This document shows, in pieces, positions 8,701-18,218 of a stretch of 64,000 nucleotides of DNA; the stretch's first letter is position 1; every line of letters begins with the position of its first letter. The DNA is from CAG-273 sp051891195 (GTDB lineage: Bacteria > Bacillota > Clostridia > TANB77 > CAG-508), in contig JBJFEZ010000008.1 in the NCBI GenBank assembly GCA_051891195.1, positions 1-64,000 of the forward strand, in the 5' to 3' direction. The notes under the pieces were generated by a model. The model searched no databases, was not told where the DNA came from, and was given only the letters and a program-made list of their open reading frames with translations. Both the position numbers and the translations under genes were made by a program.

Positions 8701-11700
8701 CCCGTTTCTAATGTATTATTTTTTGCAGTTGGAGCTTGTTGTTTGTCTGCTATTGGTAATTTTACTTCTTGTATTGTTTGTCCTTTTCCTGTACTTTTAT
8801 AGTTTTCGTCTAGGTATTGTTGCCAAGCATTATTTTTTTGAACTGAATATCTAAATTGCGCTAATTCACTTTGTTTTGGAAATTCTCCGTTTTTAAAATA
8901 ATACTGTATATCGCTAATTATCTTACTCGAAGATGTACCAGCTTTATATTCTGCACTATCATAAGTAGTATTAGTTTTGTCTATGTCTATATAAATCTCG
9001 CCATTAACACTATCTATATATTCACGCAATTTATTATATTGCTTCATGTTTGGTTCTATTTTTAAATTAATTCCTCCACCTTCGGGAATAATTCTTATAT
9101 TTCCCATATCAATAAATGTATTCATATCTACATCTATTTCATTTATTTGTCTATGGTCTAAAGTTCTGCTTCCAGATGGTCCACCTTCGTGCCTTCCAGA
9201 AAAATCAATTTGATTTCCGTTAGTATCAATATAGGGCGTTTCTTTAAAATTCTTTGTAATTCCAAAATGTTCTTCTGCATCTCTCACTATGTTGTCAGTA
9301 CTTCTCGTATCCGTTGAATTACCCATTAATATACTATTTATAGCCTCATATTGGGCTTGATATTCATTATACGCATTATCATAGTATCTTATTTTATCTG
9401 CATATTTTTGTGCTTTATCCATTATGTCATTTACTTCTTTTGGTACCACATCATTAGTAGCAAAATCATTTAGGGCATTTTTAAATTCTTCTGTATTTTG
9501 AAATTCTTTATATTCTTTTCTTAGTCTATCAACTTCTTGCAACATATTTTCTTTATTTTCTATTACTTCAGTAATTTTTTCATTTAAAGTTTGGTTATCT
9601 AAACCAATATATCTATGTAATTGTTTTTTTGCTTCTTCACTTAGCTCTGTATTATTTTTAGACAAATTAAAAGAACCTGAATTATTTTCAGATTCTTGAA
9701 TAGAATATTTAGTAGTATTGACATTTTCATTTTGAGGTGTTATACTATTATTAATAGAAGAGTTAGCAACGGATACAGTTTTTACACTGTAATTGCTAGC
9801 TCTTTCTTTTATGTTTGTTATATCATATAATAGCTTTCCGTTTTTTCCATTAGCAATATTTAACCATCCCGAATATGTTTTGTCTCCAACTTTGAATACT
9901 GTTTCGTAATAATCCCAACCATCTTTAGCAAATATATGCCTACCGTCATCTGGCTCACTTTTTATGAATTGAGATATTTCTAATAGGTTATCTAATTCAG
10001 TAGAAGCTTTCATTTTAGAAGAGTAAGTCGTATTATCTAGCCCATTTTTAGGATGTGTATATTCAGTTGCTGTTTTTCTTGATATATTTATAGTATTATC
10101 ATCTTTTAGTAATCCATTTTCTCTAAAATTATTTAAAATATATTCTTGTGCTATTTTAGTTTGTTCTTTAATACTTTTCCCTTCAAAAATATTTTGGTCT
10201 GTATCTACTCTTACATATTTATTTCCATTGCTATCAGTTTGAATACTATATTTTGAATTATTGTTATTGCCTTTATAATCTTGTCTATAAGCATTTTCAA
10301 ATTTGTTTTTAACATCTGCCCAAAATAACCTTTCGCTACTATATCCTGTTAATTTGTTTATTTTATTTAATTTATCAACAACCCAATTATATATTTTTCT
10401 TCCTAATGTTGGCTTTTCCATTGTAAGATTATTAATGAAGTTTTGGTCTCCTAATTTATTTCCTAAAATATCAGCAACAGCTTCATTATCTACTAAGCTT
10501 TGAAATTCTATATTATTTCTATCATACACTTTAGAATATATATCTTCCAATGATTTTCTTGCTTTTTCAAAATCTACATATCCTTTGTCATAATTTAATA
10601 TTAAATCTTTTAGTTCATTATATTCTGCTGTGCCTTCTAAGTCGTGTGTTAATTCGTGCATAATTACATTTTGAAGTGTTTTATTTGTATCTGCATTAGG
10701 GTTTAATATTATTTCTCTTACTTGTATTCCGTCAACGTCAGTGCTAGTTTTCCATATAGCATTAGTATTATTATCAGTAAATAAATCAGCATTATATGTT
10801 GTTTTTATTCCTCTTTCTTGTGTAACTCTATTTATTGATTTTACTGTTTTATTATTAATATCTATATTATATTTTTTAGCACTTTCTTCATAATTTTTAG
10901 TTAGATAATTGTTTTGTTCGTTTGCAACTGGCAATATATTGTCTATCTGTTCCATATTTTGATTTTGAGGCATTTTTATTCCAGAAGGTATAATTTGTTG
11001 TTCTTGAACGTTATTTACGTTATTAGTTGTATTTTGTTGCAAATTTTGATTATTTAAGCTTTCCTGTACTTGAACTTTATTTGCATTGTATGCTTTTTTT
11101 CCATAACCTCCAGTAAGTGCATTTAACACTATTGTACTTAACATTGTTGTAATAGCTGTTTCGCTCCAATCAGATATTGAATATGAAGCATTTGGGTCTA
11201 CTGTTCCTTTGTCTATAGCTGTTCCTAGAACATCTGAAATTGTTTCCTCTAATATTTCTCCTGGTATATCTAAACCTTTTTTTATTAAGAAATTAGCAAC
11301 TTCATTTTTAACCTTTTTATCTATGCCGTTTGTTATAATGTCATCTAATGCTCCTTTTCCAAATATATTTACACCACCTGTTAGCATTTCTGATCCTATT
11401 TCTATCATAGCCTTAGTGTTACCTACTTTTACAGCTTGGTCTAATTCTGCGCCTTTATTTAAAGCTTCTTGTGTTGCTTGCCCTTTAGCACTCATTCCCA
11501 TAGTTGCTAATCCAGCAGTAGGACTTCCTGTTAATGCAGTTACTCCTATAGAAGGCAACATATTTCCTACTGCTTGAGATGCTCCACCTAGTAATCTAGT
11601 TAACTCATCTTGTTTCTCTGCTTCTTCTGCAATGTATTCTTGTAATTTTTGACTTGGTTGTGATATTACATTATTTATATTCAAGATTTCTTCACTTGCT

Positions 11701-12488
11701 TTTGGAGCTATCTTTCCTACTATTTGATTACTAGAATTGAATAAACTCTTGGCAGGAACATCATTAATCACATCGTCTGTAGCATTTATTCCTATATTAG
11801 CCATTTTTTGATATATATTTTTATCTTTGTCTGATATGGTTTGTAATATTTCATTTATTCTTTCAGGGGCTTTTTTTAATGAATTTGTCATTCCTGACAT
11901 TGGATTCGTCATATCTAAAAGTGATTTAATAAAATTTGTTCCTACCTCAAGCGTTTCTTTTTCTTCGCCTTTATTCATCTCATTTGCCATATCGGTTAAT
12001 CCAGCTTGTGCTATTCCTGTTATTCCTGTTACCGCTCCGCTTCCTGCACTTTTTCCAATAAAAGATAGTTTATCTCCTACCTTTTGTAAATAATTTCTGT
12101 CATCTGTTATACCTTTTGTTAATTTATACATATCACCGTCTTTTAATCCTTTGAAGCTATTTTTTTCTTCCGTTGTAGATAACCTTGCTGTTGGTAAAAC
12201 ATCTACTTTAGTTGGTATATTTTGTCTATAACTCGCATATGATGTTTTGCTTTTTTTATTACTCGCAGTTGGTAGTTGTACTGTAGTTTTATCTTTTTTT
12301 AGGTTTTCATTAAAAGCACTATTTTTCTTTGTATCTATCTCATTATTTTTCGTTGCATATTTATTAAATAATTGATTTGCTTTTTTTTGCTCTTCTTGAA
12401 CTTTTTTGACGTTTTCTTCTCTATTTGCTCTTAACTGCTTTAAATATTCTTCCTTTTCTTTTTCATCTTTGAATTTTGTTATAGGCAT
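5757..12488 (-). CDS. Giant polyvalent phage protein with HExxH metalloprotease domain
   Basis: 2243 residues, the largest gene of the prophage. Features in order: a Lys/Glu/Gln-rich N-terminus; Gly/Ala-rich hydrophobic segments around 150-470; a zincin domain with HELTHD near 611 and a downstream NEAVAD acid motif near 669; a region near 765-900 resembling large-polyvalent-protein (LPD3-type) domains (ITRK-like ISRKTATEY, SGWLNIANGKNGKLLYDITN); a domain near 1075-1205 with HFGITKNF, DFSGRHEGG and TLDHRQI, seen in other polyvalent proteins; and a long helical C-terminal half from about 1290 like the conserved region of phage polyvalent proteins (LPD38-like). Such proteins are thought to be injected with the DNA and act early in the host. 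It ends the late operon. About thirty CCG/CGG triplets occur but none is in frame. Confidence 0.85.
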   Translation of the reverse strand: MPITKFKDEKEKEEYLKQLRANREENVKKVQEEQKKANQLFNKYATKNNEIDTKKNSAFNENLKKDKTTVQLPTASNKKSKTSYASYRQNIPTKVDVLPTARLSTTEEKNSFKGLKDGDMYKLTKGITDDRNYLQKVGDKLSFIGKSAGSGAVTGITGIAQAGLTDMANEMNKGEEKETLEVGTNFIKSLLDMTNPMSGMTNSLKKAPERINEILQTISDKDKNIYQKMANIGINATDDVINDVPAKSLFNSSNQIVGKIAPKASEEILNINNVISQPSQKLQEYIAEEAEKQDELTRLLGGASQAVGNMLPSIGVTALTGSPTAGLATMGMSAKGQATQEALNKGAELDQAVKVGNTKAMIEIGSEMLTGGVNIFGKGALDDIITNGIDKKVKNEVANFLIKKGLDIPGEILEETISDVLGTAIDKGTVDPNASYSISDWSETAITTMLSTIVLNALTGGYGKKAYNANKVQVQESLNNQNLQQNTTNNVNNVQEQQIIPSGIKMPQNQNMEQIDNILPVANEQNNYLTKNYEESAKKYNIDINNKTVKSINRVTQERGIKTTYNADLFTDNNTNAIWKTSTDVDGIQVREIILNPNADTNKTLQNVIMHELTHDLEGTAEYNELKDLILNYDKGYVDFEKARKSLEDIYSKVYDRNNIEFQSLVDNEAVADILGNKLGDQNFINNLTMEKPTLGRKIYNWVVDKLNKINKLTGYSSERLFWADVKNKFENAYRQDYKGNNNNSKYSIQTDSNGNKYVRVDTDQNIFEGKSIKEQTKIAQEYILNNFRENGLLKDDNTINISRKTATEYTHPKNGLDNTTYSSKMKASTELDNLLEISQFIKSEPDDGRHIFAKDGWDYYETVFKVGDKTYSGWLNIANGKNGKLLYDITNIKERASNYSVKTVSVANSSINNSITPQNENVNTTKYSIQESENNSGSFNLSKNNTELSEEAKKQLHRYIGLDNQTLNEKITEVIENKENMLQEVDRLRKEYKEFQNTEEFKNALNDFATNDVVPKEVNDIMDKAQKYADKIRYYDNAYNEYQAQYEAINSILMGNSTDTRSTDNIVRDAEEHFGITKNFKETPYIDTNGNQIDFSGRHEGGPSGSRTLDHRQINEIDVDMNTFIDMGNIRIIPEGGGINLKIEPNMKQYNKLREYIDSVNGEIYIDIDKTNTTYDSAEYKAGTSSSKIISDIQYYFKNGEFPKQSELAQFRYSVQKNNAWQQYLDENYKSTGKGQTIQEVKLPIADKQQAPTAKNNTLETGEYTRQQKNKILNPSEISNLSREDANTTPKLNSKKYERGNKQSNFLSNIAVDSQFLNEDLRKVMSQEENIRYYKGITNEKTLEKAYNSLKDGGEKETLNWFSKNDKNTSAEDVAKGWILLKQYQDSGDYQGAVEVAKKMRQMGTSAGQAVQAYNILSRLTPEGMFYYAQSELNEVYSKMVEGKSKEWIEANQDKFNLTQEETQTILDTMKEVSELEDGREKNVKLAQIQKLVSDKIPATTGQSVKAWMRISMLFNPKTQVRNVMGNAVVLPVNATSDVFAGALDKLISKKTGIRTTGITKEGIKGYAKGFGKGVFESYDDFKKGINTRNVEDNRFEIGEGKSFKDNGIGKALNRVDNILSFALDVGDRGFYEATFTNSINNQMVLNNTTEVNQDMIDIATNEALQRTWQDSNNYTQAVLSIRNILNKANIKGYGLGDVLIPFAKTPANLTKAIVDYSPVGLTKTLALDAKKFTNSLQNGQYSAQLQHNFVQNVGKGLAGTLLYVLAYGLAKAGIATGESDDDKDIKNFMKNSLGISSYSIKIGDKSFTYDWAQPVATPLAIMTNYVKYSKDNPDANAIEKAIKAMDIGTEQLLQQSFMESLNTVLNGNGTTLENLSQAILELPARAIPTFSKQIADMIDSTQRTSFEYNEPVQSAINSIKAKIPGLSQTLPVAVDTLGNDIQKYGGNNNLWNVMFNPANTNKGQLSKVGEEIYNVYMQTGDTTIFPRTAPYYINSNGEKITMTSTQRSNFQKVSGKYVEESLNSLLTSKNYKKLSNDEKAKVINEIISDSYSKAKYDVLGLDTKEYSKTREILKDVKASTYYSYKINTAGVKNADEKIQILVDSNYSNKEKTVLYENYILSSEDETYPLIKNFFTEDGLNIDKYLNYKQQDFSSDKKDDGTLKGKTITGSAEKKRRTYLNEMKISYTQRLLLLGTQYKLESSERTTLANYIKSSNLSKEDKLKLYSKLKGFTVYKDGTVEW

Positions 12489-12499
12489 ATTTACTCCTC

Positions 12500-13678
12500 C
12501 TATTTAGTTGCTTTATAGCCATAATAAGCTAATAATTCTTCCGCACTTGCAAAAGTTTTTCCTGTATATCCATCTTTTATAGGCTTTGTTATTCCAGGTC
12601 CTTGAATTACTTTCATATTATTTAACACTTCTTGATAGCTTTTGTCTGTTGAAATGCTTGTATCATTATTTGAACTTATTGAAATTTTTCCAGTAGTTCC
12701 TCCTGAGCCACTACTTCTTGAGCTACTACTTGAACTGCTACTTCTAGCTAAGTTTTTTTTTGAAAGTTCATATTCTTTTAGCCAGTTACTTTGAGCTAAT
12801 GCATCTTGTTGTTTTTGATATTCAAATTCTGCTAATGCTTGTTGATATTGTTTTTCCCAATTACTTTGAGATAAAGCATCTTGTTGTTTTTGATAATCGT
12901 AATTTGCAAATTTTATATAATTACTTAATGCATCTTGGTATTTTTGATATGCTAATTCATTGCCATATTTCTGTAATTCTAACTTTGCATTTTCTATATC
13001 TGCCAACAATTCATTTTGCTTTATTGCATACTGTAGATTTGTTTCATTTACTTGCTTATTAATGTTATCTATGGACTTATCTCTGCTTGTTTGTAATGTT
13101 GCTAAATTATTTCCATATGAATTTTCTAAATTAGAATATGCACTATTCACAACTCCAGTTGTATTAAGACCAGCCTGTGATAACTGTTGTTGTAAATTTT
13201 GTTGACCTAACATTTTATTAATATACGCTTGTCTAGCATTATCGTTATATGTTTGCATTACATCGTCTTTTTGTGCATTTATTTTGTCTACAGCCAATGT
13301 TTGCTGATTTGCTAAGGCTTGTTTCTGTTGTTCTGCAATTTTTTCATATTGAGCTAATAAAGAATTAGTATCATTACCAACATTTGCAGTTTGATTTTGA
13401 GCATATGCTTGAGCTAACTCTTGTGTACTTTGTGTTGGTGTTTGCACTACTGGTGCTGGTTGAATCGTTTGTGTTGTAGGTTTTGAAGCTGTGTTCGTAT
13501 TGTTAGTACTATTAGTTGTTCCTGAAGTAGTACCTGGTATATTTAGTGTTTTTCCTGCATATATTAAATTAGCATTTTTAATATAAGGATTTAATCCCAT
13601 TAAAGTTGATACGTTTGTATTATATTTTTGTGCAATTCCTGATAATGTATCTCCGCTTTTTATTTTATATGTTGCCAT
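12500..13678 (-). CDS. LysM-domain, Gln-rich coiled-coil virion protein
   Basis: 392 residues from the ATG at 13678, which has GGAGGT at the right distance; an ATG four codons earlier overlaps that ribosome site. Residues 1-45 are a LysM domain (IKSGDTLSGIAQKY ... GKTLNIPG) that binds peptidoglycan. A Gln/Asn/Ala coiled coil follows with imperfect repeats of YQKQQDALSQSNWEK, then a Ser-rich linker and a short folded tail. It lies between the endolysin and the polyvalent gene, so it may be an internal virion protein that helps DNA delivery across the wall. No enzyme motif is visible. Confidence 0.75.
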   Translation of the reverse strand: MATYKIKSGDTLSGIAQKYNTNVSTLMGLNPYIKNANLIYAGKTLNIPGTTSGTTNSTNNTNTASKPTTQTIQPAPVVQTPTQSTQELAQAYAQNQTANVGNDTNSLLAQYEKIAEQQKQALANQQTLAVDKINAQKDDVMQTYNDNARQAYINKMLGQQNLQQQLSQAGLNTTGVVNSAYSNLENSYGNNLATLQTSRDKSIDNINKQVNETNLQYAIKQNELLADIENAKLELQKYGNELAYQKYQDALSNYIKFANYDYQKQQDALSQSNWEKQYQQALAEFEYQKQQDALAQSNWLKEYELSKKNLARSSSSSSSSRSSGSGGTTGKISISSNNDTSISTDKSYQEVLNNMKVIQGPGITKPIKDGYTGKTFASAEELLAYYGYKATK

Positions 13679-13695
13679 ATTTACCTCCATAAAAT

Positions 13696-13720
13696 AAAGC
13701 TAGGCTCTAAACCTAGCTTT
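13696..13720. terminator. Terminator after the endolysin
   Basis: AAAGCTAGG and CCTAGCTTT form a 9-bp stem with T runs on both sides, abutting the endolysin stop codon. Confidence 0.7.
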
Positions 13721-14623
13721 TTATTTTAATAATAATTCTGTAGTTTTTGCTCCTACATAACCGTCTACTGTTAATCCGTTTGCTTTTTGAAATGCTTTTA
13801 CTGCATTTCTAGTTGCTGGACCATAACTTCCATCTATTCCATACTTTCCTAAAGAGTATCCTTTCTTTAAGAGTCTCTCTTGAATAAATCTTACGTGATT
13901 ATTTACAATTACTTTTTTTAACAAACTATAATGTAAATAATATTTGTTAGCTTTTGCTTTACTGTCTGCTCCATAGCTATTGTCTTCTGCTAGTCCACAC
14001 TTATATACTTTGTTCATAACTTTTTGCCATTCTAGTACGGTTGTGTCTTTTTTGACTGGTTCTTTTATTGTAGGTTCTTTAGTATCTTCTTTGTATTTTG
14101 GTCTTCCATAACCCGCTATGTAATTTGCATTTAAAGGGTACTCTTTTTGGCATACCATTGTTGAATATCCATTTCCGTCTTTGCTTGTATTTCCTTCTAT
14201 AGTATAAACTTTCTTACTGTCTACTTTATAAACTAATCCAGTATGGTATATATCGTCGCCATTTCCAAAGAATATTTGGTCTCCTACTTTAGGTGTATTA
14301 TATAGTTGTCCTTTACTTTTATAAAATCCCATTGAGAAATAACAACCTGCTCCTGTACTTTTCTTTGGTTGGCACAATAACTCTAATGCTTTGTCTACTC
14401 CAAAAGATTGTACAAAACACCAGTCTACGAATACATCGCACCAGTCATAGCCGTTTTTCTTTCCATTATAAAAGCCCGTGATATTATCTAAATCACGAGC
14501 ATATTTATTATAATTATTTCTTCCTGCATTTTCTGTTTTGCTATCTAAATTAGAATTTGTTTTTTTCTCAATATAGCCTACTTCTTTTAAGGCTATATCT
14601 ATTACTTTTTGAGCTTCGTTCAT
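13721..14623 (-). CDS. Endolysin: CHAP amidase/peptidase with peptidoglycan-binding domain
   Basis: 300 residues. The N-terminal CHAP-type cysteine hydrolase has its nucleophile Cys62 in YDWCDVFVDWCF and His127 in DIYHTGLVYKV, followed by an EGN motif. A Lys/Glu linker leads to a C-terminal peptidoglycan-binding repeat (HVRFIQERLLKKGYSLG ... DGSYGPATRNAVKAFQ). It cuts cell-wall peptide bonds at the end of the lytic cycle. It is followed by the LysM gene and preceded by two small membrane proteins that fit holins. Confidence 0.88.
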   Translation of the reverse strand: MNEAQKVIDIALKEVGYIEKKTNSNLDSKTENAGRNNYNKYARDLDNITGFYNGKKNGYDWCDVFVDWCFVQSFGVDKALELLCQPKKSTGAGCYFSMGFYKSKGQLYNTPKVGDQIFFGNGDDIYHTGLVYKVDSKKVYTIEGNTSKDGNGYSTMVCQKEYPLNANYIAGYGRPKYKEDTKEPTIKEPVKKDTTVLEWQKVMNKVYKCGLAEDNSYGADSKAKANKYYLHYSLLKKVIVNNHVRFIQERLLKKGYSLGKYGIDGSYGPATRNAVKAFQKANGLTVDGYVGAKTTELLLK

Positions 14624-14626
14624 TGA

Positions 14627-14932
14627 TTATTCCTCCTTATTTGATTTATTTAGACATCCATCGTCCAGTAAATCGTGTGCTACTTTTCTTGTATTGTCAT
14701 AAATCATTTGCACTATTTGTTTAAAACTGTCTTCTCCTATAAATAATCTAATAATATTTGGTATGTAGTTATACAAGTTTTCACATACGTAATTGAACTT
14801 GTCCTCTGTAATGTTTTTCTCTGCCTCTAAAAACAAAGCGTTTGCTTTATTTCTTAAACTTTCTACTTTAATTATTAATAACAATAATATAAATACTATT
14901 AATGCTACTATTCCTATTAGAACGTACTCCAT
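14627..14932 (-). CDS. Holin candidate 1, single membrane segment
   Basis: 101 residues with one strongly hydrophobic N-terminal segment (residues 3-23, IGIVALIVFILLLLIIKV) and a charged C-terminal part, resembling LL-H-type phage holins. It ends four bases before the endolysin start and is translated just ahead of it. No other lysis function is visible. Confidence 0.65.
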   Translation of the reverse strand: MEYVLIGIVALIVFILLLLIIKVESLRNKANALFLEAEKNITEDKFNYVCENLYNYIPNIIRLFIGEDSFKQIVQMIYDNTRKVAHDLLDDGCLNKSNKEE

Positions 14933-14948
14933 AATTTTTACATTCCTT

Positions 14949-15254
14949 TCACTTTAATATTTTATATTGCTCTGATATATAAGCCATTTCGTTATCTATA
15001 TAGTGATTTTTTTGTTTTAACTTTTCTATCAGTGTTTCATATTGGTCATACATCTCAAAGATTGCTTGAAATTCTTCTCTAGTCTTTATTATTCCATTTC
15101 TTAAATCTCCTGCAAAGCTACATATTTCATAACGATACTGCAGTCTCTGATTGTTATATAATCCACTTAATTTTACATCTAAGACCTTACTTATAGAGGC
15201 TACAATCGTTATTATAGCTGTTATTGTTCCTCCGATTGCTATTATTTTTTCCAT
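14949..15254 (-). CDS. Small membrane-anchored lysis-cassette protein (holin candidate 2)
   Basis: 101 residues with a single short hydrophobic N-terminus (IIAIGGTITAIITIVASISK) and a helical, charged remainder. It sits immediately upstream of holin candidate 1. It may be the holin, an antiholin or an adaptor; the sequence does not decide. Confidence 0.6.
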   Translation of the reverse strand: MEKIIAIGGTITAIITIVASISKVLDVKLSGLYNNQRLQYRYEICSFAGDLRNGIIKTREEFQAIFEMYDQYETLIEKLKQKNHYIDNEMAYISEQYKILK

Positions 15255-15271
15255 TCTTTTTTTCCTTTCTT

Positions 15272-15649
15272 TTAATTTTTCAAATAATGTACTTCTGCTA
15301 TCGCATAGTAAGTTTTATAGTTTTGTGTATATGTTGTAACTTTAATGTCATAGGTTTCTATACTGACATTGACCGTATAGTCATTAACCTTGTTAGAAAC
15401 TGTCTTATATGCCCAACCACCTACATTAACAAATACTTCAAAATAAGTGAACTCTACATTTGTAAGTCCTGTTTCTATAGTAGTTGTTCCTGGAGAATTT
15501 GAAAGTAACTGTTTAAATCTTTTTCCATACTCTTTTTTGCCGTCTATAATACGTCCCGTTTCAAATTCTACACCTGTTGTAATTTTTTGCATACTTCTAG
15601 GATAATATAAATTTCCTTCACTATCTTTAAAATATCCACTATAATTCAT
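15272..15649 (-). CDS. Tail fibre/receptor-binding paralogue 3
   Basis: 125 residues. Starts with the tag MNYSGYFKDSEGNLYYPRSM shared with the two genes upstream, then a different beta-rich C-terminal part. The tag probably docks the protein to the tail and the variable part probably contacts the host surface. There is no convincing ribosome site upstream, so translation may depend on coupling to the preceding gene. Confidence 0.65.
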   Translation of the reverse strand: MNYSGYFKDSEGNLYYPRSMQKITTGVEFETGRIIDGKKEYGKRFKQLLSNSPGTTTIETGLTNVEFTYFEVFVNVGGWAYKTVSNKVNDYTVNVSIETYDIKVTTYTQNYKTYYAIAEVHYLKN

Positions 15650-15675
15650 ACTTATTATTTATTTAATCAACTTAA

Positions 15676-16068
15676 TCACTTCCATTTTCCTATTGCAATA
15701 GCTTTGATTTGAGTGCTAGTTCCTGTAGCCCTTGGGTAGAAATCATATCCTATTAATGTTGCATATGTTTTGTTTATCTCTGTCACACTTCCCCAGCTAC
15801 CACTTGTACCCCAACGAAAACTTCCACAATTTACAACTGGTGCCGATATAAATACTTGAGGAAAAGTCCATCTTCTTGTTCCGAAGTATAGTGCTGAAGT
15901 ACCATACTGAGTGTTTATTGATTGGTCTGTCGCTGTAATGTTTAGGTAGCATATCATCGTTCCATCTACAAACTTGATATAATGTCCATTTTCATTACTT
16001 CCGCTTTCCACAATTCCAGGATAATACTTATTGCCTTCATTGTCTTGAAAGTAACCTGTATAATTCAT
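15676..16068 (-). CDS. Tail fibre/receptor-binding paralogue 2
   Basis: 130 residues. Shares the N-terminal tag (MNYTGYFQDNEGNKYYPG). The C-terminal domain has the pattern of bacteriophage tail-fibre tips (RRWTFPQVFISAPVVNCGSF, then IKAIAIGKWK), as in putative tail-fibre C-terminal domains. The start lies 11 bases past the previous stop and has no clear ribosome site. Confidence 0.7.
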   Translation of the reverse strand: MNYTGYFQDNEGNKYYPGIVESGSNENGHYIKFVDGTMICYLNITATDQSINTQYGTSALYFGTRRWTFPQVFISAPVVNCGSFRWGTSGSWGSVTEINKTYATLIGYDFYPRATGTSTQIKAIAIGKWK

Positions 16069-16079
16069 ATATTTTCATA

Positions 16080-16528
16080 TTAAGCACTTTTAGATATTAA
16101 TGTCTTACCAGAAATGAGATTTTCAAATTCTTCTTTTGTATATCCTTGCCAACGAATAGTGACATTGGCACTAGCTAAAATTTCTATAAACCAATTATCA
16201 TTATAATTTGGGCTATATAAAAATATATAATCTTTGTTGTTGTCTGTATAAACATAAAATATTTTTTTATATGAACTTAAACTCCAAGGCACTACAGTTG
16301 CAACTACTACTTTTCCGTTTTTATCTACATTGGCAAAACCTGCTATTCCACTATCATAATAGTCAGTATTGCTAATAAACATCGTTAATTGTCCTGCTAA
16401 ACTGCTATCTTTGCCATTATGTACTTGTGTGCCTATCAGATAATATCTATTTCTCATTCCTTTAAATCTCATTCGTGAATTAGGATAGTATTTATTTCCC
16501 TCAATGTCCTGAAAATATCCACTATAGT

Positions 16529-16532
<4 letters not shown>
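16080..16532 (-). CDS. Tail fibre/receptor-binding paralogue 1
   Basis: 150 residues, again with the tag MNYSGYFQDIEGNKYYPN and then an unrelated beta-rich domain (VHNGKDSSLAGQLTMFIS ... NVTIRWQGYTKEEF). Its ATG overlaps the stop of the small AG-repeat ORF as ATGA. GGAG lies only one base from the ATG, too close for efficient independent initiation, so expression should depend on translation of the leader ORF. Confidence 0.7.
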
Positions 16533-16690
<158 letters not shown>

Positions 16691-16718
16691 ACACTCCACC
16701 TTCCTTTCTTTTTTATTT

Positions 16719-18218
16719 TTAGCTCCAGCTATCTGTCACTACAAAGGAAAGGACTTTATTCCCTCCCATATAGATTTGTTTTGTAAATTTACTTTCTAAT
16801 GCTACTTCAAGCAAGTTTTCATCTGCTCCAGCCTCTGAAACCTTACCAATTGCCATAGATTTGCCAGAAGCGTTAAAATCCATTAATGTAAAGCCTGTTC
16901 CAATAGGTTGTACTATTGATGAACTGGTAAAATAATCACCTACATAAAATTGGAAATCATAAGAGTTGTCTGCACTAAATGTTAGTCCACTTAAAATCAC
17001 ATTACTTTTATCTAAACTATAGCCACTATTTGATATTGTCACATATGTATAAGAACTGGCTGAGCTTAGTTTATATCCTATTTTAAAAACATGGCTATTT
17101 TTACTATTAACTGAACTTACACTCGCTTTAAATGTATATTTTACGTATGTTCCCTCTTCATTAACTGTTCCATCTGAATTACACCTTGTTACGCTAGCAA
17201 CCGATATACTAGGATTTGAATATGCTACACAAGTATATGTTGTTGTCTTTGTCGCTGTTCTTCCACGACTATCAGTAACAGTTACTGTAATTGTTTTTGT
17301 ACCAGAACCTGTTAAAACATTTGAAATAAAATCACTTGAATTATATGTATTGCTATCAATTCCTGTTATTTTATAACTTTTGATTGTTGAACCATAACTA
17401 CCAGAAGCAGTTGTCACCACTCTTAGTTTTGACTTGTTTTGTACATAACACCCCCAACTCGATGGTACTGCTGAATTAGCTTCACTTAAAGCAATAGAAC
17501 TTATTGAAGGAACCACACTGCTTGGTACAGTCAATGTTAGACTTACTGTTTTTGTTCCTACTAAAGTACTACCATTATATGTTTTACATGTAATCGTACA
17601 AGTTCCACTCGTTGCAGATGGTATTTGATTTGCTAAACTTAATGGTGGCGTCCATGTTGTACTTGCTCCCACACTAGAAGCTATTGTTCCACTTGTATTT
17701 CCAAAGCTGTATTCTAAAGTATGTGTAAAACTATCACTTTTTCTATTTGTTGTAATTGTCACACTGCTTCCCATTGCTACACTGCTAGCTGACAAAGTAG
17801 GTTCACTTGCTCTTGGAATTGTAGCAGGTGCTACTGTTACGCTTGCACTACCACTCTTTAACGAATAAGTACCAGTTGCAGTAGTAGTGAATGAAGCTGA
17901 TTTAGTTGCTGAATATGTACCATCAGAATTATGTGTTACTGTAATTGTTCTTTCTCCAAATACTTGCCAAGTGTTTGTATTACTCATATCAAAGGTTTTA
18001 GCTGATAATGCTGTTCCGTCAATTGTACTTGTTTGATTGTATCCTTTCGTTGCGTATGATGAACTTGTTGACCTTACTTCTAATCTTAAAGTTATATTTG
18101 AAGTATTATTTTCAATACTTTGAGAATTTACTTGGTATCCTAATCTTGCTTGATAATAGCTTGATGTAGCTCCTCCACCTAGTTTACATGTTCCAATACT
18201 TCCATATGTATATGCCAT
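16719..18218 (-). CDS. DUF859-like phage minor structural (tail) protein
   Basis: 499 residues, Ser/Thr-rich and beta-rich throughout. The N-terminus (GSIGTCKLGGGATSSYYQAR) and the C-terminal LMDFNASGKSMAIGKVSEAG are typical of DUF859 minor structural proteins of phages of Gram-positive bacteria. Several Ig-like repeats can be seen (KTVSLTLTVPSSVVPSISSI, ITVTVTDSRGRTATKTTTYT). It probably forms part of the tail tip. Its start codon overlaps the stop of the preceding gene. Confidence 0.7.
   Translation of the reverse strand: MAYTYGSIGTCKLGGGATSSYYQARLGYQVNSQSIENNTSNITLRLEVRSTSSSYATKGYNQTSTIDGTALSAKTFDMSNTNTWQVFGERTITVTHNSDGTYSATKSASFTTTATGTYSLKSGSASVTVAPATIPRASEPTLSASSVAMGSSVTITTNRKSDSFTHTLEYSFGNTSGTIASSVGASTTWTPPLSLANQIPSATSGTCTITCKTYNGSTLVGTKTVSLTLTVPSSVVPSISSIALSEANSAVPSSWGCYVQNKSKLRVVTTASGSYGSTIKSYKITGIDSNTYNSSDFISNVLTGSGTKTITVTVTDSRGRTATKTTTYTCVAYSNPSISVASVTRCNSDGTVNEEGTYVKYTFKASVSSVNSKNSHVFKIGYKLSSASSYTYVTISNSGYSLDKSNVILSGLTFSADNSYDFQFYVGDYFTSSSIVQPIGTGFTLMDFNASGKSMAIGKVSEAGADENLLEVALESKFTKQIYMGGNKVLSFVVTDSWS

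Noticed and set aside
11209..11577. Plus-strand open frames inside the giant gene
   Set aside because: They have no ribosome sites and are antisense shadows of a gene with clear conserved domains.
13678..13690. ATG at 13690 as start of the LysM protein
   Set aside because: It overlaps the GGAGGT ribosome site that serves the ATG at 13678.
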